A DNA stretch of 64,000 bases from Paraburkholderia caledonica NBRC 102488 (GTDB taxonomy: Bacteria; Pseudomonadota; Gammaproteobacteria; Burkholderiales; Burkholderiaceae). The notes below the pieces were generated by a model that saw nothing but the letters and a program-made list of their open reading frames with translations, was not told the DNA's origin and did no database searches. Positions within the stretch are counted from its first letter, which is position 1. Every line of letters begins with the position of its first letter. The position numbers and the translations under genes are program-made. Location: assembly GCF_000685095.1 (NCBI RefSeq), contig NZ_BAYE01000011.1:62001-126000 (forward strand). Direction: 5' to 3'. This document shows positions 8,142 to 17,672 of the stretch, piece after piece.

Positions 8142-10037
8142 ATGACCACATTGTCCGCGACGCCCGGACCGGAAACGCAACTCGCCGCACCGGGCTTCGG
8201 TCATGAGACCGTGCTCGCGCGCGGCCTCGCCCGTCTCATGCGCTGGATCGAATACCTGTGCGCGGCGGTGCTCGCGGCCGATGTGCTCGTGGTGTTCCTC
8301 TCCGTGATCTACCGCTATTTCCTGCATGATCCTTTCGACTGGGCCGAGGAAGTCGCCGGCGCGCTGATGATCGTGCTGGTGTTCTTCGGCGCCGCCACGG
8401 TGCTTGCGCGCAGCCAGCACGTCGGCGTGGACCTGTTTCGCGGCATGTTGCCAAGACGCTGGCAACCCGCGCTCGTTCATGTGGGGCACTGGGTAATCGT
8501 TGGCGTCGCGGGGAATCTGTGCGTGTCGTCGTGCCTGCTGCTGGTCGATTCCTACGGTCAGATGACGCCGAGCGGCCTCCCCGCGTGGATCAACGTGTAT
8601 CCACTCGTCATTGGCAGCGTATTCATGACGATCTTCGCGCTCGCGAACGCGGTGAACGGCGCGCGCAAGACCGTGCTGGGCACATTGATCGGCTGCCTGT
8701 TGCTCGCGGCGGCCGTGTTCGCATGGAACGCCTCCGTGCCCGCTCACGCGATCAAGCCCGGCTCGCTGCTGATAGCCGGCTTCATCGGCGCACTGGTGCT
8801 CGGCGTGCCGATCGGCTTCGTGCTCGCGTTCTCGGCGCTGCTGTATTTCATCGCGGACCCTTCGCTGCCGATGCTCGTCTACTCGCAACAAGTAATGGCC
8901 GGCACCGACCATTTCGTGCTGCTCGCCATTCCGTTCTTCGTGTTAGCCGGCCTGCTGATGGAAACCAATGGCATGTCGTCGCGCCTGATCGAACTGCTGC
9001 TGCGAATTTTCGGGCGCGTGCGCGGCGGCCTCGGGCTCATCACGATCATGGCGACGGCTTTCTTCTCCGGTGTGTCCGGTTCAAAGCTTGCGGATATCGC
9101 GGCCGTCGGCGGTGTCGTGATGCCGGCTGTGCGCCAGAGCAAGGAAGACCCGAACGAAGCCGCAGCGTTGCTCGCCTGCAGCGCCGTGATGGCCGAAACC
9201 ATTCCGCCGTGCGTGAACATGATCATCATGGGCTTCGTCGCGAACATATCGATCGCGGGGCTGTTCCTCGCGGGCGTGGTGCCGGCAGCCGTCCTTGCCG
9301 TGGCGTTGGCGATCGTCGCGGTGATTTTCGGGCGCCGCATCAATCTCGCCGATGCGCTCACCAATCCGCGCGCGTGGATGCCGCTGCTCGGCGGCGCGCT
9401 GGTCGCGCTCGTCATGATCACCATGATCGGCAAGGGCGTGACGTCGGGTATCGCGACGTCGACCGAAGTGTCCGCATTCGCCGTGGTCTATGCGCTTATC
9501 GTCGGCTGGCTGGCCTTTCGCGAACTCACGCCGAAATCGGTTGCACGGGTATTCGTGCGCTCGGCATCGATGGCGAGCAGCATTCTGTTCATCGTCGCGG
9601 CGGCCTCCAGCGTGTCGTTCGCGCTGACCATCGAGCAGATTCCCGCGCTTGTCTCCGATTCGATGATCGCCTTCGCGCATCAATACGGCCCGACGATGTT
9701 CCTGCTGCTTTCCGTGCTGATCATGATCGTGTTCGGCGCGGTGCTCGAAGGCGCACCCGCGCTCATCATCTTCGGCCCGCTGCTTACTCCGATCGCCACG
9801 CAGCTCGGCATCAACCCGCTGCATTTCGGCACGGTGATCGTCGTCGCAATGGGCCTGGGTTTGTTCGCGCCGCCGGTCGGCCTGGGCCTGTTTGCAACAT
9901 GCGCCATCACCGGCACGGAAATGAAGGCTGTGGCGCGTCCTATGCTCAAATATCTGCTGGTGCTGTGCATTGCACTGGTGGTGCTGGTTCTGGTGCCATC
10001 CTTTTCGTTGTGGTTGCCGACCCGGCTCGGCCTGTAG
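8142..10037 (+). CDS. TRAP transporter fused permease (DctQ-DctM)
   Basis: A 631-residue integral membrane protein joining the small DctQ subunit (residues about 25-190, four helices, with the RYFLHDPFDWAEEVA signature) to the large DctM subunit (about 205-625). DctM shows the family features AIPFFVLAGLLMETNGMS, ATAFFSGVSGSKLADIAAVG and GLGLFAPPVGLGLF. It imports the ligand delivered by the DctP protein encoded 15 bp upstream. The fusion arrangement is common in this clade. No lesions are visible. It ends 19 bp before the LacI regulator. Confidence 0.92.
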   Translation: MTTLSATPGPETQLAAPGFGHETVLARGLARLMRWIEYLCAAVLAADVLVVFLSVIYRYFLHDPFDWAEEVAGALMIVLVFFGAATVLARSQHVGVDLFRGMLPRRWQPALVHVGHWVIVGVAGNLCVSSCLLLVDSYGQMTPSGLPAWINVYPLVIGSVFMTIFALANAVNGARKTVLGTLIGCLLLAAAVFAWNASVPAHAIKPGSLLIAGFIGALVLGVPIGFVLAFSALLYFIADPSLPMLVYSQQVMAGTDHFVLLAIPFFVLAGLLMETNGMSSRLIELLLRIFGRVRGGLGLITIMATAFFSGVSGSKLADIAAVGGVVMPAVRQSKEDPNEAAALLACSAVMAETIPPCVNMIIMGFVANISIAGLFLAGVVPAAVLAVALAIVAVIFGRRINLADALTNPRAWMPLLGGALVALVMITMIGKGVTSGIATSTEVSAFAVVYALIVGWLAFRELTPKSVARVFVRSASMASSILFIVAAASSVSFALTIEQIPALVSDSMIAFAHQYGPTMFLLLSVLIMIVFGAVLEGAPALIIFGPLLTPIATQLGINPLHFGTVIVVAMGLGLFAPPVGLGLFATCAITGTEMKAVARPMLKYLLVLCIALVVLVLVPSFSLWLPTRLGL

Positions 10038-10056
10038 CCGGCAGATGCAAAACCTT

Positions 10057-11136
10057 ATGAGCACCATTCAGGATGTCGCGCGCGAGGCCGGTGTATCCGT
10101 GAGCACGGTATCCAACGTACTCAACGGCCGCACGGACCAGATGCGCCAGGAAACGCTCGCGCGCGTGCAGGCCGCGATGAGTTCGCTGCAATATCGGCCG
10201 AGCACGCTCGCGCGTCAGCTCAAGACGGGACAGACGCCGCTCATCGGACTGCTCGTGCCGTCCATCGCCAATCCGATGTACGGCTATATCGCACGCGAGG
10301 TCGAAACGTACGCACAGGAGCGCTACGGCTACCGTGTGATGATCGGCAACACGTATCGCGATCCGGCGAAGGAAGCGTCGTTCTTCGAAGACCTGCTGTC
10401 GCAAGGCGTGCGGCGCGTGATCGTCATCTCGTCGCTTGCGAACGAGCGCCACCTGGAAACCGCCGTCGAACGCGGCATGGTTGTTGTCAGCTACGACCGC
10501 CGCGCGACCGAAGGTGAGACCACGCGCGTCGAACACGTCACGCCGGACAACTTCGAAGCAGCGCGCCTCGCGACGCGCCATCTGATCGCGCACGGCCACG
10601 CGCGGCTCGCCTTTGCAACGTTGACCGGCGTGACGATGAGCCGCCGCGACAAGATCAACGGGTTCCTCTCGGCAGCACAGGAGGCAGGGTTATCAGAGGA
10701 GGCGCGCGTGCTCGACAGCGGCCCGGTGAACGAATACGGCGATTCGATGATCGCTGAGAACGGTCGCGCGCTCGCGCGCCTGCTCTCGCAAGACGACGCG
10801 CGCCCGACCGGCATTGTCGCGGTCAACGACCTGATGGCGCTCGGCCTCATGGCAGGCCTGCGCGAGTGCGGACTGCGCGTGCCGGAAGACGTGTCGATCG
10901 TTGGCATGGACGGGCACTTCCTCGCGGCGATCTCGAACCCCGCGCTCACGACCGTGCAACTTCCGGTGCCGGCAATGGCCGCCGCGATGGTGGAGCGCGC
11001 GATGCGTCCGCACGACGAACCCATGCCCGCATCGGAGCAGGCGCTGTTCACGGACATCACGCTCGTGGAGCGCGAATCGGTCGCACGCCCGGGCAAAACC
11101 GCGGCGAAAGCGAAGCAAGCCAGAAAGACAGGATAA
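10057..11136 (+). CDS. LacI-family transcriptional regulator of the TRAP operon
   Basis: A 359-residue repressor with an N-terminal LacI helix-turn-helix (TIQDVAREAGVSVSTVSNVL) and hinge helix (LARQLKTGQT). A periplasmic-binding-protein-like effector domain follows (GLLVPSIANPMYGYIA; later VNDLMALGLMAGL and GMDGHFLAAISNPALTTVQ). I chose the ATG at 10057 because the HTH begins right after it; ATG 10045 is in frame and possible. It sits inside the operon it probably controls, between transporter and enzymes, and its likely operator is the dyad at 6998-7026. The inducer is presumably the transported acid or a lactone of it. Confidence 0.88.
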   Translation: MSTIQDVAREAGVSVSTVSNVLNGRTDQMRQETLARVQAAMSSLQYRPSTLARQLKTGQTPLIGLLVPSIANPMYGYIAREVETYAQERYGYRVMIGNTYRDPAKEASFFEDLLSQGVRRVIVISSLANERHLETAVERGMVVVSYDRRATEGETTRVEHVTPDNFEAARLATRHLIAHGHARLAFATLTGVTMSRRDKINGFLSAAQEAGLSEEARVLDSGPVNEYGDSMIAENGRALARLLSQDDARPTGIVAVNDLMALGLMAGLRECGLRVPEDVSIVGMDGHFLAAISNPALTTVQLPVPAMAAAMVERAMRPHDEPMPASEQALFTDITLVERESVARPGKTAAKAKQARKTG

Positions 11137-11140
11137 GGAC

Positions 11141-12148
11141 ATGAACAAGGTATTCGTGAGTCATCCCCGGCACATGCTGGACCATTACTTCGGCACGCGC
11201 GCGGCGGCGGCGCTCGCGAAGTTCGCCGACGTCACGTACAACCCCGAAGATCGCGAACTGACGCTGACTGAACTCGCTGGTGCCGCGCGCGAGGCCGATG
11301 TCATCATCGCTTACCGACAAACGCCGGCGCCGCGCGCGTTGTTCGAAGCGCTGCCGAAGCTGGCCGCCTTCGTGCGCTGCGCGGTGGATATCCGTACGGT
11401 CGATGTAGATGCCGCGAGCGAACTCGGCGTGCTCGTCACGCAGGCGAGCGCTGGCTTCATACCGGCCGTGTCCGAGTGGGTGATCGGCGCGATGCTCGAT
11501 CTCGCGCGAGGAACGACCGCGTATGCGGCGGCGTATCACCGGCATGAAGCGCCTGCTCCGAAGATGGGCCGCGAGTTGCGCGGCAGCACGTTTGGCGTGA
11601 TCGGGTATGGGCAGATATCGCGCTACCTGTGCCCTCTCGCGTCGGCCTTCGGCATGCGCGTGATCGTGTCCGATCCGTATGCGACGATCGACGACACGCA
11701 CGTGCAGCAAGTCGGCCTGGACGATCTGCTCGCCGAGTCGGACTTCGTCGTCTGCCTTGCGCCCGCCACGCCGCAGACTGCGAACCTGATGAATGCGCAG
11801 ACCTTCGCGACGATGAAAGCGGGCGCGTACTTCATCAACGCGGCCCGCGGCGAACTGGTCGACGACGCCGCTCTGCTCGCCGCGCTGCAGCGTGGTCATC
11901 TGGCAGGATGCGCGCTCGACGTAGGCCGCGCGGCGGATCAGATGCCATCGCCTGAGTTGGCGGCCCATTGTCGCGTGATCGCGACGCCGCACATTGGCGG
12001 ACTGACGCCGGGCGCCATCGAGCATCAATCGATGGAAACGGTCGCGCAAACCGAAGCACTGTTTCAGGGCCGCATGCCTGCGGGCGCCGTGAATGCGGCG
12101 CACGCGTATCGCGTCTCGGGATTCGCCATGCCGACGGACGCGCGATGA
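11141..12148 (+). CDS. D-2-hydroxyacid dehydrogenase family protein
   Basis: A 335-residue NAD(P)-dependent oxidoreductase of the D-isomer-specific 2-hydroxyacid dehydrogenase family. The Rossmann motif is GVIGYGQISRYL (about residue 150), and the catalytic arginine lies in INAARGELVD and the histidine in TPHIGG. The usual catalytic glutamate of the DVFxxEP motif is missing: the segment reads DVGRAADQMPSPE, with alanine at the glutamate position and an aspartate next to it. The start at 11141 follows ATAAGGAC. It overlaps the next gene by ATGA, so the two are translationally coupled. Probably oxidises or reduces the imported acid. Confidence 0.85.
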   Translation: MNKVFVSHPRHMLDHYFGTRAAAALAKFADVTYNPEDRELTLTELAGAAREADVIIAYRQTPAPRALFEALPKLAAFVRCAVDIRTVDVDAASELGVLVTQASAGFIPAVSEWVIGAMLDLARGTTAYAAAYHRHEAPAPKMGRELRGSTFGVIGYGQISRYLCPLASAFGMRVIVSDPYATIDDTHVQQVGLDDLLAESDFVVCLAPATPQTANLMNAQTFATMKAGAYFINAARGELVDDAALLAALQRGHLAGCALDVGRAADQMPSPELAAHCRVIATPHIGGLTPGAIEHQSMETVAQTEALFQGRMPAGAVNAAHAYRVSGFAMPTDAR

Positions 12149-12960
12149 TCCCTCCAATCGATTTCGAAGGCGCGTGCGATTGCCATATCCACGTGTACGA
12201 GGCAGGCTACCCGCTAGCGGCAAGCGCAACCTTCACGCCGCCGCCGGCACCTGCTTCGGCATATCGCGAAGTGCAGCGGGGGCTCGGTTTGTCGCGCGCG
12301 ATCGTCGTGCAGCCGACGGGGTACGGCTTCGACAACCGCTGCACGCTCGCGGCCATCGCTCAATTGGGCGACGGTGCGCGCGGCGTCGCGGTCGTGCCGC
12401 CCGACGTCAGCGATGACGAATTGCAGCGCCTGCACGATGCCGGCATACGTGGCGTGCGTTTCATGATGCTGTCGGGCGGCGTGCTGCCGTGGAGTGTGCT
12501 CAAGGACATGTCGGCGCGCATCGCACCGATGGGATGGAATATCAACCTGCAACTCGACGGACACACGCTGCCTGCTCATGAAGCGATGCTGGCGAGCTTG
12601 CCGTCGAATCTGGTTATCGATCATCTCGGCAAGTTTCTCGCGCCCGTCACACCGGAAAGCGAAGGCTTCGCGTCGTTGTGCCGCCTGCTCGATGGTCCGC
12701 GTTGCTGGATCAAGCTGTCCGCGCCCTACGAAAGTTCGCGCAACGGCTCGCCTGATTTCGACGACGTGTCGTGGCTCGTGCGCACGCTTTCAACCCGATT
12801 TCCGGAGCGCGGCGTGTGGGCGTCGAATTGGCCGCATCCCAACGTAAAGCCCGTGCCCGACGACGCGCGCATGCTCGACTGGACGATGCGGCTAACGGAA
12901 AGCGACGAAGTTCGCCGCAAGATGCTTGTAGACAATCCGGCTGAGTTGTACGGGTTTTAG
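12145..12960 (+). CDS. Amidohydrolase-family (COG3618-type) lactonase or isomerase
   Basis: A 271-residue TIM-barrel metal-dependent hydrolase of the amidohydrolase_2 family. The metal motif HxH is in DCHIHVYE (residue about 14), a histidine is in NLVIDHLGKF and the terminal aspartate region is ASNWPHPN. Relatives include 2-pyrone-4,6-dicarboxylate lactonase (LigI) and sugar-lactone enzymes such as D-galactarolactone isomerase. With a TRAP importer, a hydroxyacid dehydrogenase and a LacI regulator, a sugar-acid lactone is a reasonable substrate (inference). Start and stop of the two enzyme genes overlap by ATGA. This is the last gene of the operon. Confidence 0.82.
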   Translation: MIPPIDFEGACDCHIHVYEAGYPLAASATFTPPPAPASAYREVQRGLGLSRAIVVQPTGYGFDNRCTLAAIAQLGDGARGVAVVPPDVSDDELQRLHDAGIRGVRFMMLSGGVLPWSVLKDMSARIAPMGWNINLQLDGHTLPAHEAMLASLPSNLVIDHLGKFLAPVTPESEGFASLCRLLDGPRCWIKLSAPYESSRNGSPDFDDVSWLVRTLSTRFPERGVWASNWPHPNVKPVPDDARMLDWTMRLTESDEVRRKMLVDNPAELYGF

Positions 12961-13059
12961 GCGAATTCCAGACGCGCCGGGCCCATACATTTCGATCTGC
13001 AGTGCAGGATCCGATGAAACGAATATGCGAAAATATAGCACACCGTTTGCGGAGCAAGC

Positions 13060-15438
13060 ATGGCAGAACTGCCCTATTCCGGTTCATCGGCAGCTGAGGT
13101 CGACTGCGCGCGAGAACCCATTCATATCCCAGGCGGCATCCAGCCGCACGGCTTTCTGTTCAGCATTACCCCAGACGGAACGTTGTTGCAGGTCAGCGCC
13201 AACATCGCGAGCCTGACAGGCTCGCCGGCGGAGAACACACTGGGCGGCTCGATCGCGAGCATTCTCGGCGAAGAATGGGCGGCCCGCATCGTCAACGGGC
13301 TCGCCTCGCAGGTCGATGACGGCATCCCGCTTTATATCGGTTCGATGAGCGATCCGCGCGGTGAAGAAGCATCCGGGCGGCCATCACCCTTCGCCGTTAT
13401 CGTGCATCGCTACCAGGGTGTCGCGATCGTCGAACTCGAGCCGGCGCTGGGAACCGGCGACGTGTTTTCGTCGATGTATCCGCTCGTGCGCACATTCATC
13501 AACCGCCTTGAAGAGGCGAACAATATTGAGTGTCTCGCGCAGCTCGCTGCCGACGAAGTGCATCGCATCACCGGTTACGGGCGAACTCTGGTCTACAGCT
13601 TCGACGAAGCCGGTATCGGTCACGTGATCGCAGAACACGTCGAACCGGGGTACGCGTCTTACATCGACCAGCATTTTCCGGGCTCGGACATTCCGGCACA
13701 GGCGCGTGCGCTGTATGTACGCAATCGCATCCGCTTGATCGCGGACGCCGGATATCAGCCCGCGCCGCTCGTGCCGTCCTTGCACCCGTCGACAGGCAAG
13801 CCCACCGATCTGACCTACGCTTCGCTGCGAAGCGTATCTCCTGTGCATGTGCAGTACATGAAGAACATGGACACGATGTCGTCCATGTCCATGTCCATCG
13901 TGGTTCGCGGAAAGCTGTGGGGCTTGATCTCCTGTCATCACGATAGCGGGCGCGTTCCGCCTTTCGAGGTACGCACCGCGTGCGAACACATTGCACAAGT
14001 GCTGTCGCTGCAGGTCGAAGCGAAAGAAGATCACGCGGAAGCCGCATACCGACTCGAATTGCGCCGCACCCTCACGCGGCTTCTCGGTGCAATGGCAGAT
14101 GCGGACAGTTTTACCGACGCGCTCGTCAACGATCCTGGCGATTTCCTTGGACTGACCGCATCAGACGGCGCAGCAATCGTCGTTGACGGTCGAGTGCTGC
14201 TCATCGGTAGCACGCCATCCGAGGCGGATGTCGGGAAACTCGTCGAATGGCTGGATACCAAGTTTCAGGAGACGTTCGAAACCGACGCACTCGCGTTCAC
14301 CTGTCCGGTCGTGCCAGCCAATCCAGATTATGCCGGCCTGCTGTCCGTATCGATTTCGACGTTGTTCCGGAATTACGTGCTGTGGTTCCGCAAGGAAGCC
14401 ATTCAGACAATCAAATGGGCGGGCGATCCGCGAGAGAAGCTCGCAAGTCTTTCGCCTTCGCTGTCTCCGCGCAAGAGTTTCGACGTCTGGACGGACACGG
14501 TACGCGACCGCTCGCTCGCATGGCGCCCTGCCGAACTGGAGATTGCTTCGGAATTCCGGACCGCCTTGCTCGGCATCGTGCTGCGCCGGGCCGAGGAACT
14601 CGGACAACTGGCTCACGAACTCGGACGTGCGAACGAGGAATTGCAAGGGTTCTCCTATACGGTATCGCACGATTTGCGGGCGCCTCTTCGGCACATCGCC
14701 AGCTTCGCGGATCTGCTGCGTCAGATGGAAAGCGGCGCGCTGTCCGAGCGCGGCCGACACTTTCTCGAACGGATCATTTCATCGGCGAAATTTGGCGGCG
14801 AGCTAGTGGACGACCTGCTGGCGTTCTCGCAGATGAGCCGCACGGCGCTGCGTCCGCAACTGATCGACGTGAAGGAACTGGTCGAGTCCTTGATCGCCGA
14901 CGAACTCAAGCACGCGTCCGAGCGCAACATCACCTGGCACGTGGGCGACCTCGGCCAGATTACGGCCGACCCTGTGCTGATTCACGTCGTGCTGCGCAAT
15001 CTGATCGAGAACGCCGTCAAGTTCACCGCGACGCGCGATCCCGCTGTAATCGAAATCGGCCGTTACGCAGGAGAAGATTCACTGGCCGGCCACGACGTAT
15101 TCTTCGTGAAAGACAACGGTGTCGGTTTCGACATGCTCTACGTCGGCAAACTTTTCGAAGTCTTCCAGCGCCTGCATCGCATCGAAGAATTTGGCGGAAC
15201 CGGTATCGGCCTCGCGACCGTGAAGCGAATCGTCGAACGTCATGGCGGTGAGGCGTGGGCGTTCGGCGAAGTGGACAAAGGGGCAACCGTGACATTCTCA
15301 CTACCCCGTTCGCTTGCGGCTGTTGCAACGGGGAACGAAGAATCGCCGGCGGTATCCGCGGCACGCCCAGACAACTTGCTGGCGCACAACCGGACGCGGT
15401 CTGACCGAAGAGCTGAAACGAAGATGAAAGGAGAATGA
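13060..15438 (+). CDS. bphP: Bacteriophytochrome sensor histidine kinase
   Basis: A 792-residue red/far-red photoreceptor kinase. The N-terminal PAS_2 contains C16 in DCAREPIHIPGGIQPHG, the position of the biliverdin-binding cysteine. GAF carries the FPGSDIPAQAR signature and the chromophore histidine segment SPVHVQYMKNM. PHY contains GLISCHHDSGR and the tongue PRKSFDVWTD. HisKA has H537 (TVSHDLRAPLRH), and the HATPase follows with NAVKFTA and DNGVGFD. All photosensory landmarks are intact. The start ATG follows GCGGAGCAAGC. A single-domain response regulator begins 4 bp after the stop, and the heme oxygenase that makes biliverdin is encoded convergently nearby. Confidence 0.95.
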   Translation: MAELPYSGSSAAEVDCAREPIHIPGGIQPHGFLFSITPDGTLLQVSANIASLTGSPAENTLGGSIASILGEEWAARIVNGLASQVDDGIPLYIGSMSDPRGEEASGRPSPFAVIVHRYQGVAIVELEPALGTGDVFSSMYPLVRTFINRLEEANNIECLAQLAADEVHRITGYGRTLVYSFDEAGIGHVIAEHVEPGYASYIDQHFPGSDIPAQARALYVRNRIRLIADAGYQPAPLVPSLHPSTGKPTDLTYASLRSVSPVHVQYMKNMDTMSSMSMSIVVRGKLWGLISCHHDSGRVPPFEVRTACEHIAQVLSLQVEAKEDHAEAAYRLELRRTLTRLLGAMADADSFTDALVNDPGDFLGLTASDGAAIVVDGRVLLIGSTPSEADVGKLVEWLDTKFQETFETDALAFTCPVVPANPDYAGLLSVSISTLFRNYVLWFRKEAIQTIKWAGDPREKLASLSPSLSPRKSFDVWTDTVRDRSLAWRPAELEIASEFRTALLGIVLRRAEELGQLAHELGRANEELQGFSYTVSHDLRAPLRHIASFADLLRQMESGALSERGRHFLERIISSAKFGGELVDDLLAFSQMSRTALRPQLIDVKELVESLIADELKHASERNITWHVGDLGQITADPVLIHVVLRNLIENAVKFTATRDPAVIEIGRYAGEDSLAGHDVFFVKDNGVGFDMLYVGKLFEVFQRLHRIEEFGGTGIGLATVKRIVERHGGEAWAFGEVDKGATVTFSLPRSLAAVATGNEESPAVSAARPDNLLAHNRTRSDRRAETKMKGE

Positions 15439-15442
15439 ACGC

Positions 15443-15880
15443 GTGCTAAAACCAATTTTGCTGGTTGAAGACAATCCCAACGACATCGAACTGACGCTGA
15501 TCGCGCTGGAAAAAACGCGGCTTGCGAATCCGGTCGTGTCATTGCGCGACGGAGAAGAGGCGTTGCAATACCTTCGCCGTCAGGGACAGTGGGCGGACCG
15601 AGGTGCCGAGATCCCGGCGGTCATTCTGCTGGACAAGAAGTTGCCGAAGGTAGACGGTCACGAGGTGCTAAAAACCGTACGCGCCGACGAAGATCTCAGG
15701 CGCATTCCGGTGGTGATGCTTACCTCATCGCGCGAAGAAAGCGATCTGCTGCGCAGCTACGATCTGGGCGTGAACGCCTATGTGGTGAAGCCCGTTCAGT
15801 TCGAAGACTTCATGGACGCCATCAAAGACCTTGGCGTGTTCTGGGCCGTACTCAACGAACCGCCGCCTCTTCCGCGCTGA
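15443..15880 (+). CDS. Single-domain response regulator, Rcp1-like, partner of the phytochrome
   Basis: A 145-residue stand-alone receiver domain: acidic pocket VEDNPND, phospho-acceptor D64 (ILLDKKLPKVDG), conserved T/S in MLTSSREESD and lysine in VVKPVQF. The extended alpha-beta loops match the Rcp1/CheY-like regulators found after cyanobacterial and proteobacterial phytochromes. It has no output domain, so it probably passes phosphate on or acts by protein contact. The start is GTG at 15443 behind AAGGAG, only 4 bp after the bphP stop. Confidence 0.92.
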   Translation: MLKPILLVEDNPNDIELTLIALEKTRLANPVVSLRDGEEALQYLRRQGQWADRGAEIPAVILLDKKLPKVDGHEVLKTVRADEDLRRIPVVMLTSSREESDLLRSYDLGVNAYVVKPVQFEDFMDAIKDLGVFWAVLNEPPPLPR

Positions 15881-15980
15881 TGCATACATCGCCCGTATGC
15901 GTGTCATGCACGCTCAACGCGTGGCTGACAGTGCGGTTCACGCACGCTGTCCATGGCGAGCCAAAGAGGCGCTGCACGGC

Positions 15981-17654
15981 TTAGCGATACACAGGCAGGC
16001 GGATACGGAAAGCGGCGCCATGCCCGAGGCCGGCGCTTTCGGCGAAGATCGTGCCGTTATGCAGGTCGACCAGGTTATTCACCAGCCACAAGCCTAAGCC
16101 GAGCCCGGCAACGCGTCCGGAACCATTGCCGGCGAACTGCTGGAAGCGTTCGAAAATCTGCTTGAGCGATCTTTCATCCAGGCCCACGCCGGTATCGCGT
16201 ACCACGAGTTCGACATGTTCTGCGCCGGTTGTGACGGATAGCTGGATGAATCCGGTCGGACAAAACTTCAGCGCGTTCGACAACAGGTTCCACACAACCT
16301 GCTTCATGCGACTTTCATCGGCGAGCACGGTGACCGATGCGAGATCGTCGGCGACGAGACGCAAGCCTTTTGCCTCGACGTCCATGCGCATGTCTTCCGC
16401 GACGTTGCCCGCGAGCGCACCCAGATCGACCGGGCTCAGATTGACCGACAGCTTGCCCGTAACAATGGCGCCGCTATCGAGCAGATCGTCGACCATATGT
16501 GCGAGTTGCCGCGCGTTGCGGCTGATAACGCCAGCGGCGCGCGGCGCTACCTGCGCAGCGTCTTTCGTGCGCTCGAGCAAATGAGTCCAGGATACGATCG
16601 CGGCGAGCGGCGAGCGCAATTCATGACTGACTGTCGTGACGAAATGGTCCATCGCCGTGGCGAGGCGCTCGCTCTCCTCACGTGCCCGCTTTTCCGACAA
16701 CGCGATTTGCTGCTGCTCCAGCTCGGCTTCTTTTCGGGTCGTGATGTCGAGGGTAAATCCAATGACCGAATTGAGCGCGCCGTCGGCCAGGAATCGTCCC
16801 ACGCCGCGCACCAAGATCCAGCGGATGGAACCAGTCGCCCAGCCGACGCGGAAATCCACTTCGAAATGCTCCCGGCTGGCGAAGGCGCGATTCATTTCAT
16901 CGCGCAAACGGACACTGTCTTCCGGATGCGCGATCTCGCCGAAGAGTCGCTGCTCGGTCAGCACCGAACTGTGCGACAGACCCAGGTTCTCCTTGCACTG
17001 ATCCGTGCAGTCGATGAGCATCGTGTGCGGGTCCAATTCCCACGCACCGAGTTGTGAAAACGCAAGCGCGAGTTGAAAGCGTTCTTCGTTCTCGCGCAAC
17101 TGCTCTGTTGCTTCCTTCGCCAGCAACAGACGCAACTGCGCCTGCGAACGGAGCTTCGCGCGCTCCCGCTGATTTCGCTCGTATTCGTCGAGACGGTCGG
17201 TGACTTCGCTCACGCGCAAAGCGATATCGCCACCTCTTTGCGCCGAGTCCAGCAAGGAAGCCTTGATTTTCCAGTAACGTGGCGCAAGCTGCGCGGAAGA
17301 GCCATCCGGGTCTGAAGCAGCGGCGCGCGCCGCATCCTGAGCGCGCCGCGGACTCTCGTAGCGGAACAACGCCGACCACTTCGGCTCGCCAGGCGCGAGG
17401 TCGAGCAGCACGCTATCCAGCCACGAGCGCCGGGCCTCGCGCTGCTCCTGGGGACCGAACTGGTTGACCTCATAAATCGATTTGCCCAACAGGTCACTCG
17501 ACGATTGGCTCACCAGTTCGCAATAACGTGCATTGGCAAGCTGTATTTCGTAGTGCCGGTTGAGAATCAGATAAGCCTCGGGTAGCAGGTCGAAAACCGA
17601 CGCCGCGTCGAGCGGGGGCGACGGCGTTGGACCGTCCTCCTGGAAGCGATTCAT
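15981..17654 (-). CDS. PAS-domain sensor histidine kinase linked to the heme oxygenase gene
   Basis: A 557-residue soluble kinase. A PAS domain (residues 18-150) and a coiled segment (about 155-190) precede a PAS_3 domain (FSQLGAWELDP, GEIAHPEDSV). HisKA follows with H344 in TVSHELRSPLAAI, then HATPase with NLLSNALKF, DTGVGLD and GLGLGLWLV. It begins 18 bp after the heme oxygenase stop on the same strand, so both are one transcript. This suggests a second kinase in the light-signalling circuit, perhaps sharing the downstream regulator of the convergent phytochrome pair (inference). Confidence 0.88.
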   Translation of the reverse strand: MNRFQEDGPTPSPPLDAASVFDLLPEAYLILNRHYEIQLANARYCELVSQSSSDLLGKSIYEVNQFGPQEQREARRSWLDSVLLDLAPGEPKWSALFRYESPRRAQDAARAAASDPDGSSAQLAPRYWKIKASLLDSAQRGGDIALRVSEVTDRLDEYERNQRERAKLRSQAQLRLLLAKEATEQLRENEERFQLALAFSQLGAWELDPHTMLIDCTDQCKENLGLSHSSVLTEQRLFGEIAHPEDSVRLRDEMNRAFASREHFEVDFRVGWATGSIRWILVRGVGRFLADGALNSVIGFTLDITTRKEAELEQQQIALSEKRAREESERLATAMDHFVTTVSHELRSPLAAIVSWTHLLERTKDAAQVAPRAAGVISRNARQLAHMVDDLLDSGAIVTGKLSVNLSPVDLGALAGNVAEDMRMDVEAKGLRLVADDLASVTVLADESRMKQVVWNLLSNALKFCPTGFIQLSVTTGAEHVELVVRDTGVGLDERSLKQIFERFQQFAGNGSGRVAGLGLGLWLVNNLVDLHNGTIFAESAGLGHGAAFRIRLPVYR

Positions 17655-17672
17655 TACGTGTGTCGCCCGCGG

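Noticed and set aside
7773..8912. 379-codon minus-strand frame, rich in His/Arg/Glu
   Set aside because: Antisense shadow of the DctP and DctQM genes; no domain or ribosome binding site.
8519..10060. 513-codon open frame overlapping the TRAP permease in another plus-strand frame
   Set aside because: It is arginine-rich, domain-free and fully inside the DctQM gene; a by-product of high GC at third positions.
11057..12229. 390-codon minus-strand frame opposite the hydroxyacid dehydrogenase
   Set aside because: Antisense shadow with biased composition; the sense gene has clear catalytic motifs.
13860..13905. Short ATGTCC-type tandem repeat in bphP
   Set aside because: It encodes the MSSMSMSI segment conserved in phytochrome GAF domains, not a separate repeat element.
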